From: an uncultured Prevotella sp.
GTDB taxonomy: Bacteria > Bacteroidota > Bacteroidia > Bacteroidales > Bacteroidaceae
Assembly (NCBI GenBank): GCA_900317685.1
Contig: ONHQ01000001.1
Location: 1-64,000, forward strand
Direction of reading: 5' to 3'
DNA length: 64,000 bases
The notes under the pieces were generated by a model. The model saw nothing but the letters and a program-made list of their open reading frames with translations, ran no database searches and was not told the DNA's origin. Position 1 is the stretch's first letter; every line of letters starts with the position of its first letter. The position numbers were made by a program, and so were the translations under genes. Below, piece by piece: positions 16,248-27,233 of the stretch.

Positions 16248-17792
16248 CTATTCTTTTATTTTCCACTCGTCGATGCAACGGTGTTCGCGCGAGAAGTTTA
16301 CACCGATCTTCACGATCTTGCGGCCGTCAGTGACAAACGGTTGGGCGTAACCCTTGTTTTCAATCTGCTGCAAGGCAATGTCCGCATTTTGATCGTATTT
16401 GAACTCAAAGATATAGATGTAATCCTTTGTCTTCACGATCATGTCGATGCGACCGTCGGAAATGGTTCGTTCCACCTCGGTGTAGAAGCCGAGCAACTTC
16501 GTGACGATGTAAAACGCATTTTGGAAATACAGTTCGGCGTTGCCTACGATCTTGTAGTCCGTGTCGGCGAAGAGCACCTGCATGCGCTTCATAAATTGCT
16601 CAGGCCTACCGTTGCGCAGAGCGAGCACAAAGTTGCGGACATACATCGGCGCTCCCTCGCTGCCGGTATGAGCATAGTAGGGTAGGAGGTAGTTGGCGAA
16701 GCCCTCTTCCACCTCTTCGTTGGGGAAGCCGAGAGTATATACCTTAAACTCCTCGTCGTAGTCCTTGATCGTCAGGTAGCCGCTTTGATAGATGACGGGA
16801 ATAGGATTGCGGTCCATGGTGTCGATACAGTTGAGCATATCTGCCGATACTTGTTGCTGGGTGAGGTCGGGAAGATAGAAGTTCTCTCGCTGCAGCAGTT
16901 GTACGAGGAACGTCGGCGTGCCTGTCTCAAACCAATAGCTGCCGAATTTGCTGGCGCGGAACGTGCTCAGAAGGCTGAAAGGATTGTAGACACCCGTGCC
17001 GTATTCCACGAAGTGATAGCCGTCGTAGCGCTTTTTCAGTCGTGCGCAGGTCTCCTCATAGCTGATCTTGTAGCGTTCGGCGAGCTTCTGGATGCTCTCT
17101 TCAAAATAGCGGTGCATCTCTTCCTCGGTGATTCCGCACAGCGTGTCGTAGCCCTCGTCCATGGAGATGTCGATCAGATTGTTCAAGTCTGAGAACACGC
17201 TGACCTTTCCAAACTTTGTCACTCCGGTGAGAAGCGCGAAACGAATGTATCGGTCCTGAGTCTTCAGCACCGAGTAGAAAGCCTTTAGTGTAGCGCGGAA
17301 GTCCTCCTGCAACTCTTTGTTGTTGATGGACTGCAACAAGGGCTTATCGTATTCATCGACGAGAATCACTACCGGTTTGCCAGTCTTGTGATAGATTCTC
17401 TCTATGATTCCCATGAAGCGCAGTTCCAACGTCTTCTCAGAATGGAAGGTTCCGTAATTGGCCTCCAACCTGCTGAGAAAGTCATCGAGGGCATGAGTGA
17501 GACTGTCTTTTGAGTTATATTTTCCTGTGTTCAAATCCAAGTGCAGCACAGGATAGGCCGTCCAGTCCTCCTCAAGCTTCTCAATGGCAAGATTCTTGAA
17601 CAGCTCCCGCTTGCCGCTAAAGTAGGCATCAAGCGTAGACATCAGCAATGACTTTCCGAACCGGCGAGGGCGGCTCAGAAAATAGTAACTTCCCTCATGT
17701 ACGAGCTTGTAAATGAGTTCCGTTTTATCAACGTAAGTATATCCTTCATTGATAATCTTGTCAAAGTCCTGGATTCCTATGGGATATTTCAT
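16248..17792 (-). CDS. AAA-ATPase-like / PD-(D/E)XK nuclease-domain protein
   Basis: The protein has 514 residues. The N-terminus (MKYPIGIQDFDKIINEGYTY) and Walker A-like RPRRFGKSL (about 41-49) with Walker B VILVDEYDKPL (about 147-157) match the AAA-ATPase-like family common in gut Bacteroidota. The C-terminal part has a PD-(D/E)XK pattern (GRIDMIVKTKDYIYIFEFKY) near 445-465. Many nearly identical paralogues of this family occur in such genomes, and the role is not established; a defence or mobile function is often suspected. A good -33/-7 promoter lies upstream, and the patatin-like gene follows closely. Confidence 0.9.
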   Translation of the reverse strand: MKYPIGIQDFDKIINEGYTYVDKTELIYKLVHEGSYYFLSRPRRFGKSLLMSTLDAYFSGKRELFKNLAIEKLEEDWTAYPVLHLDLNTGKYNSKDSLTHALDDFLSRLEANYGTFHSEKTLELRFMGIIERIYHKTGKPVVILVDEYDKPLLQSINNKELQEDFRATLKAFYSVLKTQDRYIRFALLTGVTKFGKVSVFSDLNNLIDISMDEGYDTLCGITEEEMHRYFEESIQKLAERYKISYEETCARLKKRYDGYHFVEYGTGVYNPFSLLSTFRASKFGSYWFETGTPTFLVQLLQRENFYLPDLTQQQVSADMLNCIDTMDRNPIPVIYQSGYLTIKDYDEEFKVYTLGFPNEEVEEGFANYLLPYYAHTGSEGAPMYVRNFVLALRNGRPEQFMKRMQVLFADTDYKIVGNAELYFQNAFYIVTKLLGFYTEVERTISDGRIDMIVKTKDYIYIFEFKYDQNADIALQQIENKGYAQPFVTDGRKIVKIGVNFSREHRCIDEWKIKE

Positions 17793-17836
17793 GGTTTAAA
17801 TCTTTTTGTAGATGACTCAACACGTTCTCGTCCTTG

Positions 17837-17868
17837 CAAAACTACAAAAAATATTTTTATGTGGCAAA
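17837..17868 (-). promoter_or_regulatory. Promoter of the AAA-ATPase-like gene
   Basis: On the minus strand TTTG (17865-17868) precedes TAGTTTTG (17837-17844) by 20 bases. The ATG at 17792 lies 44 bases downstream. Confidence 0.65.
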
Positions 17869-17947
17869 CGTTTCGTAGTGCTTTTAGAATAATAAAAGGT
17901 AATTATGGAAACATGTGATAGAATAGAAGAAAAGAAGAAAAATAAAA

Positions 17948-17985
17948 AAGCATGAGACTTGCTGATGATAACAAGTCCCATGCTT
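17948..17985 (-). terminator. Terminator of the MFS transporter gene
   Basis: A 14-base stem with one mismatch (17948-17961 and 17972-17985) is followed on the minus strand by a long T-rich tract. It lies 43 bases after the transporter stop codon. Confidence 0.75.
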
Positions 17986-18028
17986 CTAATAGGATGAATT
18001 CCGATTCCTTGTGGAGGGGAATTGAAGC

Positions 18029-19426
18029 TTATTTCTTGATATTGGCATCCTGCAGTCCGTAGTGCTTCTTCTTATCCACGGCAATCAGCAGGAGTGAGAT
18101 GATGACAGCGGCCACACCGAAACCACAGAAGATGCTCATGCTCGTAGTGTAGCTCGGATCTGCACCGTTGACCTTACCGATGAACATAGGTACGAGAGCG
18201 AGCCCAATGTTCTGAATATAGAAGATGATGGCATAGGCAGAGCCCAAAAGCTTCATCGGGATGATCTTGGGAACGCTCGGCCACATGGCTGATGGTACCA
18301 AGGAGAAGGCGACACCTAAGATGATCATGATGATCACGGCAAACCAACCATAGGGCAGGATGTGGATAGCAAAGATGAAGTGCACGGCAGCCAACATGGT
18401 CGAGCCGATGAGCATCAGCGTTGCGCCCTTGCCGATACGGTCGTAGAGTGAGCCGAAGAGCGGAGTCAGCAGGATGGTGCCGAAGGGAATCAGACCCGGA
18501 ATGATGCCGGCCATATCCTCAGGAACACCGTAGTTGGCGATCATCAGTTTGGTTGCGAACTTCAAGAAGGGGAAGACACCGCTATAGAACAGCAGGCAGA
18601 GGAGACAGATGCACCAGAAGCCTGGGTTGGAGAAGATGTACTTCAGGTCGCGGAAGTGGAAGTCGTCGTCAGACTCCTCGTCGAGCGTCTCTTTCTCTTT
18701 CTCGAACTCTTTCTCGCCCTTAGCTTCCTCTACACTCTTGTCAAGCTTCTTGTCCATGACCGTGTAAACGATGAAGGACAGGAAACCAATCACCAACAGC
18801 ACCAGACCGAGGAGCACGGGAGCACCCACCTTGCCGCCGAAAGCTTTGGCAAAGGGCAGTGAGCCCATCATGGCACCTGCCGTTCCCAATCGGGCGAGGG
18901 CTACCTGAATGCCCATGGCGAGCGCAAGCTCGTGACCGGTGAACCACTTCGTGATGATCTTCGACACGGTGATACCGCAGATCTCGCAGCCCACACCGAA
19001 GATGGCAAAGCCCAATGAGGCTACTGCCGCAGACATGGGCAGGGAGAAGTTGACAAAGCTCAGGGTGAAACGACTATCGCCGAAGTCACCCGTCACACCA
19101 TAGTATTTAATGAATACGCCAATCACCATCAGACCGCAAGACATGATTCCTGTGAAGCGGATACCCATCTTGTCAAGGATGATGCCGCCAAAGAACAGCA
19201 TGAGCAGGAATACGTTGATGAGACCGTAACTGCCTGCAAAGAAGCCATAGTCGTCTGAGGTCCAACCCAGACCGCCGGCTGCTACGGGCTTGTCAAGAAG
19301 TACTTCCAGCGGCGACATCACGTCGGTGATGAAGTAACCGGTCATCATGGTGAACGCGACAATGAAAAGGGCTGTCCAACGGGCACCCTTGCTGTCGCTG
19401 AGAATACGTTGAAGTTTTTCTGTCAT
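18029..19426 (-). CDS. Major facilitator superfamily transporter
   Basis: With the ATG at 19426 (MTEKLQRI) the protein has 465 residues and about 12 TM helices. A long acidic/basic cytoplasmic loop (MDKKLDKSVEEAKGEKEFEK and following) separates the two six-helix halves. LYDRIGKGATLML carries a D-R-x-G-K loop of the MFS A-type motif in the second half. It is an inner-membrane secondary transporter of unknown substrate, resembling nitrate/oxalate-type MFS proteins of Bacteroidota. It follows the S9 peptidase gene with a hairpin between them, which suggests uptake of peptidase products, but this is inference. Confidence 0.85.
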   Translation of the reverse strand: MTEKLQRILSDSKGARWTALFIVAFTMMTGYFITDVMSPLEVLLDKPVAAGGLGWTSDDYGFFAGSYGLINVFLLMLFFGGIILDKMGIRFTGIMSCGLMVIGVFIKYYGVTGDFGDSRFTLSFVNFSLPMSAAVASLGFAIFGVGCEICGITVSKIITKWFTGHELALAMGIQVALARLGTAGAMMGSLPFAKAFGGKVGAPVLLGLVLLVIGFLSFIVYTVMDKKLDKSVEEAKGEKEFEKEKETLDEESDDDFHFRDLKYIFSNPGFWCICLLCLLFYSGVFPFLKFATKLMIANYGVPEDMAGIIPGLIPFGTILLTPLFGSLYDRIGKGATLMLIGSTMLAAVHFIFAIHILPYGWFAVIIMIILGVAFSLVPSAMWPSVPKIIPMKLLGSAYAIIFYIQNIGLALVPMFIGKVNGADPSYTTSMSIFCGFGVAAVIISLLLIAVDKKKHYGLQDANIKK

Positions 19427-19453
19427 AATGGAATTCTCTCTTTTTTTCTGAAA

Positions 19454-19484
19454 CCGTGAAAGAGGCAAGGCACCTCTTTCACGG
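19454..19484. repeat. 12-bp inverted repeat between the S9 peptidase and MFS genes
   Basis: CCGTGAAAGAGG (19454-19465) and its complement (19473-19484) form a perfect stem. On the minus strand no T-run follows, so it is more likely an RNA-stability or partial-termination hairpin than a full terminator. Confidence 0.6.
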
Positions 19485-19518
19485 ATACCTTTTTATTTGT
19501 CTTTTGTATGATTGCGAT

Positions 19519-21693
19519 TTATTTCTTGTCTTTCAGCCAGCGGTCGAGCCAGTTGAAGAACGTGCGTTGCCACAGGATACCATTCTGTGGTTTGAGCACC
19601 CAGTGGTTCTCGTCAGGGAAGATGAGCAGTTCGGCGGGGATGCCACGCATACGTGCTGCGTTGAAAGCGCCCATGCCCTGGTTGGCATTGATGCGGTAGT
19701 CCTTCTCGCCATGGATGCAGAGAATCGGTGTGTCCCACTTGTCTACAAACTTATGAGGACTGTTGTCGTAGGTGCGCTTAGCGTTGGCTGTCATGTCCTT
19801 ATTCCAGTAAGCGTCGTCATACTCCCAGTTGGAGAACCAGTCCTCCTCGGTGTCTGTATACATCGACTCAAGGTTGAAAGCACCGTCGTGAGCGATGAAA
19901 CACTTGAAACGCTTGTCGTGATGACCTGCGAGATAGTACACAGAGAAGCCGCCAAAAGAGGCACCTACACAACCCAAACGGTCTTTGTTGACATATGGCA
20001 GGTTGGCTGTTGCGTCATCGATGGCGCTGAGATAGTCGTTCATGCACTGGCCTGTCCAGTCGCCGCTGATCTCCTCGTTCCACTTAGAACCAAAGCCGGG
20101 AAGGCCACGGCGGTTAGGTGCTACGACGACATAGCCGTGTGCGGCCATGATGGAGAAGTTCCAGCGATAGCTCCAGAACTGTGAGACGGGACTCTGAGGA
20201 CCGCCCTCGCAGTAGAGCAGGGTAGGATATTTCTTGTTAGCATCAAAGTGAGGGGGCAGGATGATCCACACGAGTTCCTGCTTACCATCGGTCGTCTTCA
20301 CCCAACGCTGCTGGATGGTGGGCTTGGCAAGCTGGTTGAGGATGTGGTCGTTCTCGGCGGTGAGGCGGACGGCAACGCTCTTTTTCTCAGTCTTGTTGAT
20401 GTTGACCTGATAGATGTCGTCAGGGTCTGTCATAGAGTGACGCGTAGCGATGAGCTTACCAGGAGCCAGAAGTTTCAGTGAGCCGAAGTCGTGCCAGCCG
20501 TCAGTGAGCTGCTTGACGTTGCCGTTGAGATCGGTCGAGTAGATATTCACGCAGGCATGCCAGCAACCGAGGAAGTACAGCGTGCGGCTGTCACTGTTCC
20601 AGATATAGTCATCGACATTGGAGTCGAACTTCTCGGTGACATAGCTTTTCTTGCCTGTGGCAAGGTCCATGACACAGAGCCGGTTGCGGTCGCTCTCATA
20701 GCCGTCGTTCTTCATGCTCTGCCAGGCAATGTATTTGCCGTCGGGAGAGAACTTAGGATTGACATCGTAGCCTACCTGCATGTCACCGGCCTGATGGTTG
20801 ACAGCCTGGTCGCGCATGGTCTTTGTCGGGTCGATCTTCGGCTCTTTGTAGCCTTCCGGCTTGCAGAGGTTGCGAGTCGCGCGCGTACCTATATTATATA
20901 GGTATATGTCGGCATCGGTAGAGATGGCGTATTCCACACCCTCTTTCTTGCGGCAAGTGTAGGCCACCTGCTTAGAGTCGGGACTCCATGCCAGCTGTTC
21001 GATACCGCCGAAAGGAGCCATCGGACACTCATAGGGCTGTCCCTCAAGGATGTCAACGCCGTCATCAGCCTTGTCGCCATTGACGTTGGCTACGAACGGA
21101 TGCGGCATGCTCTCTACGTAGTGATCCCAGTGACGATAGTTCAAATCGGTGACAAGACGGCCCGTAGCCTTGGGCAGGTCATCGGGATTCTTCTTGATGC
21201 TGCCGTGGTAAGGGAGGCTCTTGATGAGGATCACCTTGCTGTCGTCGGGTGAGAAAAGGAATCCCTCGATGTCGATCTTGCTGTCGGTCATCTTCACGCG
21301 ACCAGTACCGTCGGCATTCATCTTCCACAGCTGTCCGTCGCGAAGGAAGGCGATCTTCTTGCCGTCCTCGATCCATGCGGCATCTGTCTCGCTTTTGCCG
21401 TCTTGGGTCAGGGCTGTTGCCTTTGCAATCGTCTTGCCGGCTTTCAGTGGCTGCACGAAGAGCATCGTGTGGCTTTTGTTTTCCTTGACACTATAGTAGC
21501 TCACCTGATAGACCAGCGTCTTGCCGTCGGGAGAGACCGCATACGAGCCGATGCGTCCCATGGCCCAAAGAGCCTCAGGCGTCATCTGGTCGCTGGCGAG
21601 CGTGATATTGTTTTTCTCAATCATCGTCTGTGCTTTCATCGTTGGAGTGCCAAGAAGCATGGCACCCAGCACCATTGCTATTGCTTTATTCAT
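19519..21693 (-). CDS. S9-family dipeptidyl-peptidase (DPP5-like)
   Basis: The protein has 724 residues with a signal peptide (AMVLGAMLLGTPTMKA), so it should act in the periplasm. The N-terminal two thirds form a beta-propeller (repeats such as YAVSPDGKTLVYQV, LAWSPDSKQVAYT, KFSPDGKYIAWQS). The C-terminal alpha/beta-hydrolase has GASFGG with Ser579, Asp in HGEKDYRI and His697 in FPDENHW, a complete Ser-Asp-His triad. Length and motifs fit DPP5 of Porphyromonas and relatives, which releases dipeptides from peptides with a hydrophobic second residue. The neighbour downstream is an MFS transporter. Confidence 0.9.
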   Translation of the reverse strand: MNKAIAMVLGAMLLGTPTMKAQTMIEKNNITLASDQMTPEALWAMGRIGSYAVSPDGKTLVYQVSYYSVKENKSHTMLFVQPLKAGKTIAKATALTQDGKSETDAAWIEDGKKIAFLRDGQLWKMNADGTGRVKMTDSKIDIEGFLFSPDDSKVILIKSLPYHGSIKKNPDDLPKATGRLVTDLNYRHWDHYVESMPHPFVANVNGDKADDGVDILEGQPYECPMAPFGGIEQLAWSPDSKQVAYTCRKKEGVEYAISTDADIYLYNIGTRATRNLCKPEGYKEPKIDPTKTMRDQAVNHQAGDMQVGYDVNPKFSPDGKYIAWQSMKNDGYESDRNRLCVMDLATGKKSYVTEKFDSNVDDYIWNSDSRTLYFLGCWHACVNIYSTDLNGNVKQLTDGWHDFGSLKLLAPGKLIATRHSMTDPDDIYQVNINKTEKKSVAVRLTAENDHILNQLAKPTIQQRWVKTTDGKQELVWIILPPHFDANKKYPTLLYCEGGPQSPVSQFWSYRWNFSIMAAHGYVVVAPNRRGLPGFGSKWNEEISGDWTGQCMNDYLSAIDDATANLPYVNKDRLGCVGASFGGFSVYYLAGHHDKRFKCFIAHDGAFNLESMYTDTEEDWFSNWEYDDAYWNKDMTANAKRTYDNSPHKFVDKWDTPILCIHGEKDYRINANQGMGAFNAARMRGIPAELLIFPDENHWVLKPQNGILWQRTFFNWLDRWLKDKK

Positions 21694-21780
21694 GGGAGTA
21701 AGTTGATTATTGAAGAAAGTAAACTACGTATTTCAAATCTGCGTGTTGCTTATTGTCAAACAGCAAGCTGTTTCGTGAAA

Positions 21781-21836
21781 AATGAGTAACGACGCCGGAT
21801 GCCGGCAGCGTGCCAGTATCCTCATCGTTACTCATT
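21781..21836 (-). terminator. Terminator of the pyrG-yidC unit
   Basis: A perfect 12-base outer stem (AATGAGTAACGA at 21781-21792 with 21825-21836) encloses a small GC hairpin (GCCGG..CCGGC). On the minus strand it is followed by TTTTTC. It lies 16 bases after the yidC stop. Confidence 0.75.
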
Positions 21837-21852
21837 GTTATATTGTTTACTT

Positions 21853-23769
21853 CTATTTCTTTCCGTTTCTCTTGTTCTTCATTTCCTCCTGACGGCGGCG
21901 GTTCTCCTCCATCTGCTTTTGCTGCATCTCCTGGAGAGCCTGCATACGTGCCATCATACCCTTCATCTTCTTCTGTGGGTTGGCCTGGTTCTCTTTATAG
22001 CGAGCCTCAAGGATGGCCAGCAACTTCTCGTCGTTGGTGGTTTTGCGCAGCACGAACATGATGCCGGCCGACATGATCAGCGAGACGAAATAGTAGAAGT
22101 TCAGACCTGAAGAGTAGTCGTTGAACATGAAGAAGAACATCAGTGGCATGAGATACATCATCCATTGCATGGCTTTCATCTGTTCTGCCTGCTGACCAAC
22201 CATCTGGTCTTTCTGCAGCTGCATGGTGAACCATGAGTAGATGATCTGTGCACCGCAGAAGAGGATACAGGTTAAACTCAGGTGATCACCGATGAGCCAG
22301 ATGTTCTTGTGCCATTGTATGATCGGGTCATAAGTCGAGAGGTCGTGCATCCAAAGGAAGCTCTGACCACGCAACTCAATGGCGTTAGGCACAAAGTTGA
22401 ACATGGCGATCCAGATAGGCATCTGTATCAGCATGGGCAGACAGCCGGAGAGCGGCGATACACCGTACTTGGCGTACTCGGCCATCATGGCCTGCTGCTT
22501 CTGCATAGCGTCCTCGGGCTTGTCGTATTGCTTGGTTGCCTCGTCGAGCTTCGGCTTGAGCACGCGCATCTTGGCGGAACTCATATAGCTCTTCTTCACC
22601 ATCGGGTAGGTGATCACCTTCAGGAGCAGCGTGATGAGGATCAGCACGACGCCCATTGGGAACCACTTGCTCAGCCAGCTGAAAACGTAGATCGTGAACC
22701 AGCGGTTGATGATGCGGAACAGAGGCCAGCCCAAGTAGACGAGACGCTGCATCTGCAGGTCGTGACCAAATGTGCTCTCCTTTTCTACCTTTTGCAGCAG
22801 GCGGAAGTCGTTAGGACCAAAGTAGAACTCAAACTCCGACGGAGTCTTACCGCTCGGGTCAAAGAAGGTCTTCATCTTAGCCTCGTACTGCTTGAGGTAT
22901 CCGGAGCCTTTCTGCTGTGGGATGGACGTCATCAGCGAGTGGCTTTGGAAGTTGTTCTTCGCAATCATCACGGCAGAGAAGAACTGATTTTTAAAGGCCA
23001 CCCAGTCAATACTGTCCTCGATGTCCTCATCAACTTTCTCAGATGTCTCGCTCAGCTTGTCGGTACCACCCTCTACGTTGTGGTAGGTGAGCGTAGCATA
23101 GCGGTTCTCGAAGTTGAAGCCCTTCTCCTGTTGACGGCACTTGTCTTTCCAGTTCACGTCCATGGTGCTGGTACCTGGCGCGAAGAGTCCCTCCATACCT
23201 TTGACAGCCATCTGCATGTGGAGCATATAGTCCTTGCCGAGACGGTAGGCCAGTGTGACGGTTTTACCCGGAGCGGCCGTAGCCGTGAAAGTAACAGTAG
23301 AGTCTGTCACATTGGAAGGCACGAAGTAAAGGTCGGCAGTGGAGATATTTACCTCCTTGGCAGCCATGGTGTAGGTGAGGCTCTGGTCCTTGCCCTGGAA
23401 GAGCGTGACATGGTTTGCCTCAGTGATGTTGTCCTTGTAGTTGTTGATGATCGCCTTGGTGACGGTGGCACCTTTCGTCGACAGCGTGATGGCAACTTTG
23501 CTGTTCTTCAGCACGATGTCCTTGGCCTGACCGGTCAAAGCACTGTGGAAGAGTGCCGTCGTGTCGGCTGCAATCTTCTGCTTGGCGGCCTGCTGGCGGT
23601 TGAAGGCTGCCGTCTTGGCGTCCTGCTCAGCCTGCTGTCGCTTGGCCTGGGCGATGGAGTCTTGCACAAACTGCGCACGCTCCTGCTCTTTCGATGGCTT
23701 CGCGTACCAGCTGTAGCCGATGAGCACAAGCGCGATGAGCACGAAGCCGATAATGTTGTTCTTATCCAT
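21853..23769 (-). CDS. yidC: Membrane protein insertase YidC
   Basis: The protein has 638 residues with the ATG at 23769 (MDKNNIIGFVLIALVLIGYS). It has an N-terminal TM anchor, a large periplasmic beta-domain (about 60-350) and the conserved insertase core of five helices (LISRWFTIYVFSWLSK-like start, then KPEDAMQKQQAMMAEYAKYG, SGCLPMLIQMPIWIAMF and the final MYLMPLMFFFMFNDYSSGLN). The C-terminus is basic and coiled (QEEMKNKRNGKK). It inserts and folds inner-membrane proteins with or without SecYEG. It follows pyrG after a 252-base gap full of AGAATT-type repeats. An upstream Met at 23802 is not supported by the signal-anchor position. Confidence 0.97.
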   Translation of the reverse strand: MDKNNIIGFVLIALVLIGYSWYAKPSKEQERAQFVQDSIAQAKRQQAEQDAKTAAFNRQQAAKQKIAADTTALFHSALTGQAKDIVLKNSKVAITLSTKGATVTKAIINNYKDNITEANHVTLFQGKDQSLTYTMAAKEVNISTADLYFVPSNVTDSTVTFTATAAPGKTVTLAYRLGKDYMLHMQMAVKGMEGLFAPGTSTMDVNWKDKCRQQEKGFNFENRYATLTYHNVEGGTDKLSETSEKVDEDIEDSIDWVAFKNQFFSAVMIAKNNFQSHSLMTSIPQQKGSGYLKQYEAKMKTFFDPSGKTPSEFEFYFGPNDFRLLQKVEKESTFGHDLQMQRLVYLGWPLFRIINRWFTIYVFSWLSKWFPMGVVLILITLLLKVITYPMVKKSYMSSAKMRVLKPKLDEATKQYDKPEDAMQKQQAMMAEYAKYGVSPLSGCLPMLIQMPIWIAMFNFVPNAIELRGQSFLWMHDLSTYDPIIQWHKNIWLIGDHLSLTCILFCGAQIIYSWFTMQLQKDQMVGQQAEQMKAMQWMMYLMPLMFFFMFNDYSSGLNFYYFVSLIMSAGIMFVLRKTTNDEKLLAILEARYKENQANPQKKMKGMMARMQALQEMQQKQMEENRRRQEEMKNKRNGKK

Positions 23770-23820
23770 AAATCTTTTCTCTCGGGCTTTGGCCCGAATC
23801 ATGTTTAGTTCAAAGAGAAA

Positions 23821-23946
23821 TCAAGAATGCGAGAATTTCTTGCTCTTCTTTCTATTTCAAGAATTAGAGAATTAAAGAATTTCCAGCTCTTCTTCTTATT
23901 TCAAGAATTAGGGAATAGAGTTATTCTCTAATTCTCTAATTCTTGA
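23821..23946. repeat. Direct and inverted copies of a 16-base AT-rich element
   Basis: TCAAGAATTAGAGAAT-like copies start at 23821, 23857 and 23901, and an inverted copy lies at 23931-23946. The last pair can form a 16-base hairpin with one imperfect pair between pyrG and yidC. No T-run follows on the minus strand. Confidence 0.65.
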
Positions 23947-24021
23947 GAAAGATAGAAAGGTGAAGGAAACATTCTTGCCCCTTGGATTCTATGCAGTTTG
24001 ATACTGCTTTCTTCTCAGTAC

Positions 24022-25644
<1,623 letters not shown>

Positions 25645-25701
25645 TTAGTTGGATTTTAATTATTGAATACGAAAGAGTTACTCGATCTATAAAAGATGTT
25701 G

Positions 25702-25709
25702 CAAAGTTA
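25702..25709 (-). promoter_or_regulatory. -7 promoter element of pyrG
   Basis: TAACTTTG on the minus strand matches TAnnTTTG. A C-A-A-A (TTTG) lies 23 bases further upstream, slightly wide of the usual 19-20. Confidence 0.55.
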
Positions 25710-25751
25710 GCATATTTTTATGAGATGTACAACAAAAACAAAAATTATTGT

Positions 25752-25759
25752 TATCTTTG
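25752..25759 (+). promoter_or_regulatory. -7 promoter element of the DUF3078 gene
   Basis: TATCTTTG on the plus strand, 54 bases before the ATG at 25814, matches the -7 consensus. It lies back to back with the pyrG element. Confidence 0.55.
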
Positions 25760-25813
25760 CAACGTTAAGACAATATAACGAATCATTAAGAGAAATAAGG
25801 AGTTCAAGGAACA

Positions 25814-27106
25814 ATGTCGCTTAGAGAAAGTCATATTCTGTCCCATTTCGCAGTTTGCTTGTTTGTGACCGCTCTGTTTCTGTCGGTAGTGGAGCCGATG
25901 GCAGCCCGTCCCGTGACTTATCGTCATGCGCCGTTGCTTGGGCGGGGCAAGTTGGTGACAGCCTATATGGATTCCTTACGTCTGCTTTCCGATTCTCTCT
26001 ATCGCGACAGTGTGAAGGTTTCCGGGCCCTTGCATGAGAGCACGCTGGCACCATTGTTTCTTCCGATGACTTTCTACCGCGGCGTAGCCCACCGTGCTTT
26101 CTCGCTCGACGGCACGCTGACGCCTGTCGACGAGTCACTGTTGTGGATCTACCTCCATCGGCCGGGCACGGTCAAGACGACGCAGCGCGACTTGGAGAAG
26201 ACGGGGCCTGTGCTCAAGCCCACGACGATTGTCGAACACCCGGCGACCGTTGTCAAGCCGACCAAACCGGAAGAGCCGGAGTATGTGCCTATGGACATGG
26301 TGGTGTTCAAACCCAATTTCTGGACCTTCGGCGGTGATTACTACTTGCAGTTTCTCCAAAGCTATATCTCGCGCAACTGGTATAAAGGTGGTGAAGGAAA
26401 CTATTCGGCAGTCGGCGCGCTGACGCTTGAGGCCCACTACGACAACAAGCAGAAGTTGCGCTGGGACAATAAGTTGGAGATGAAGCTCGGCATACAGACG
26501 ACCAAGGGCGACTCGCTCCACAAGGCCAAGAGCACCGAGGACCTCCTCCGCTATACGGGTAAACTGGGCTTGCAGGCCACGAAGCGCTGGTACTATACTT
26601 TCCAGGTGATCGCCACGACACAGTTTTTGCGGAAGTACGACACCAATTCGCCGAAGGTGAAATCCGACTTTATGAGTCCTTTCAACTTCAACGTCTCGCT
26701 TGGTATGGACTATAATGTCAACTGGCTGAAAAACCGCCTGACGGGTTCCATCCACCTGGCTCCAATCGCCTATAACCTCAAGTATGTGGGTCGACAAAGC
26801 CTTGCTCAAGCCAATGGCTTGGAAGAGGGGCACCACACTCTCCACGACTATGGTTCGCAGTTTACGTGCGACTTGAAGTGGAAGATCCTTGACAACCTCA
26901 TGTGGCAGACCCGCCTTTACGGCTATACTACGTATAAGCGCTCAGAGCTGGAGTGGGAGAACACGTTCACCTTCTCGTTCAACCGCTATATCTCGGCCAA
27001 GGTCTATGCCTATCCCCGTTTCGACGATGGCGTGACGCGTGACAAGAGTTTTGGCTACTGGATGCTCAACGAGTTTGTGTCCTTCGGCTTTTCTTATGAT
27101 TTCTAA
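25814..27106 (+). CDS. Outer-membrane DUF3078 protein
   Basis: The protein has 430 residues with a signal peptide (VCLFVTALFLSVVEPMAA). A Pro/Thr-rich stretch (about 125-155, PTTIVEHPATVVKPTKPEEP) links to the DUF3078 domain (about 165-430), which starts FKPNFWTFGGDYYLQFLQSY and continues ISRNWYKGGEGNYSAVGALT. Alternating aromatic strands and the final SFGFSYDF indicate an outer-membrane beta-barrel. The function is unknown. The gene has its own promoter and converges on the DUF3943 gene with a shared terminator between them. Confidence 0.85.
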   Translation: MSLRESHILSHFAVCLFVTALFLSVVEPMAARPVTYRHAPLLGRGKLVTAYMDSLRLLSDSLYRDSVKVSGPLHESTLAPLFLPMTFYRGVAHRAFSLDGTLTPVDESLLWIYLHRPGTVKTTQRDLEKTGPVLKPTTIVEHPATVVKPTKPEEPEYVPMDMVVFKPNFWTFGGDYYLQFLQSYISRNWYKGGEGNYSAVGALTLEAHYDNKQKLRWDNKLEMKLGIQTTKGDSLHKAKSTEDLLRYTGKLGLQATKRWYYTFQVIATTQFLRKYDTNSPKVKSDFMSPFNFNVSLGMDYNVNWLKNRLTGSIHLAPIAYNLKYVGRQSLAQANGLEEGHHTLHDYGSQFTCDLKWKILDNLMWQTRLYGYTTYKRSELEWENTFTFSFNRYISAKVYAYPRFDDGVTRDKSFGYWMLNEFVSFGFSYDF

Positions 27107-27160
27107 TCGCTGGATCGATAAGACGGCTTGCTGAAGAAGCAGTTGGCTTTTAGCATGTAG

Positions 27161-27219
27161 CAAGAAACAAGCATCGGGTGAGTTGCAATGTTGGCAGCTC
27201 ACCCGATGCTTGTTTCTTG
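27161..27219. terminator. Long bidirectional terminator hairpin
   Basis: A 26-base stem (27161-27186 with 27194-27219, one G-T pair) containing GCATCGGGTGAG and a seven-base loop lies between two converging genes. Confidence 0.85.
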
Positions 27220-27233
27220 TCTTGGCAGTTCTG

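Noticed and set aside
22282-23808. 508-codon open frame on the plus strand opposite yidC
   Set aside because: Shadow of yidC: His/Val/Glu-rich sequence without family features.
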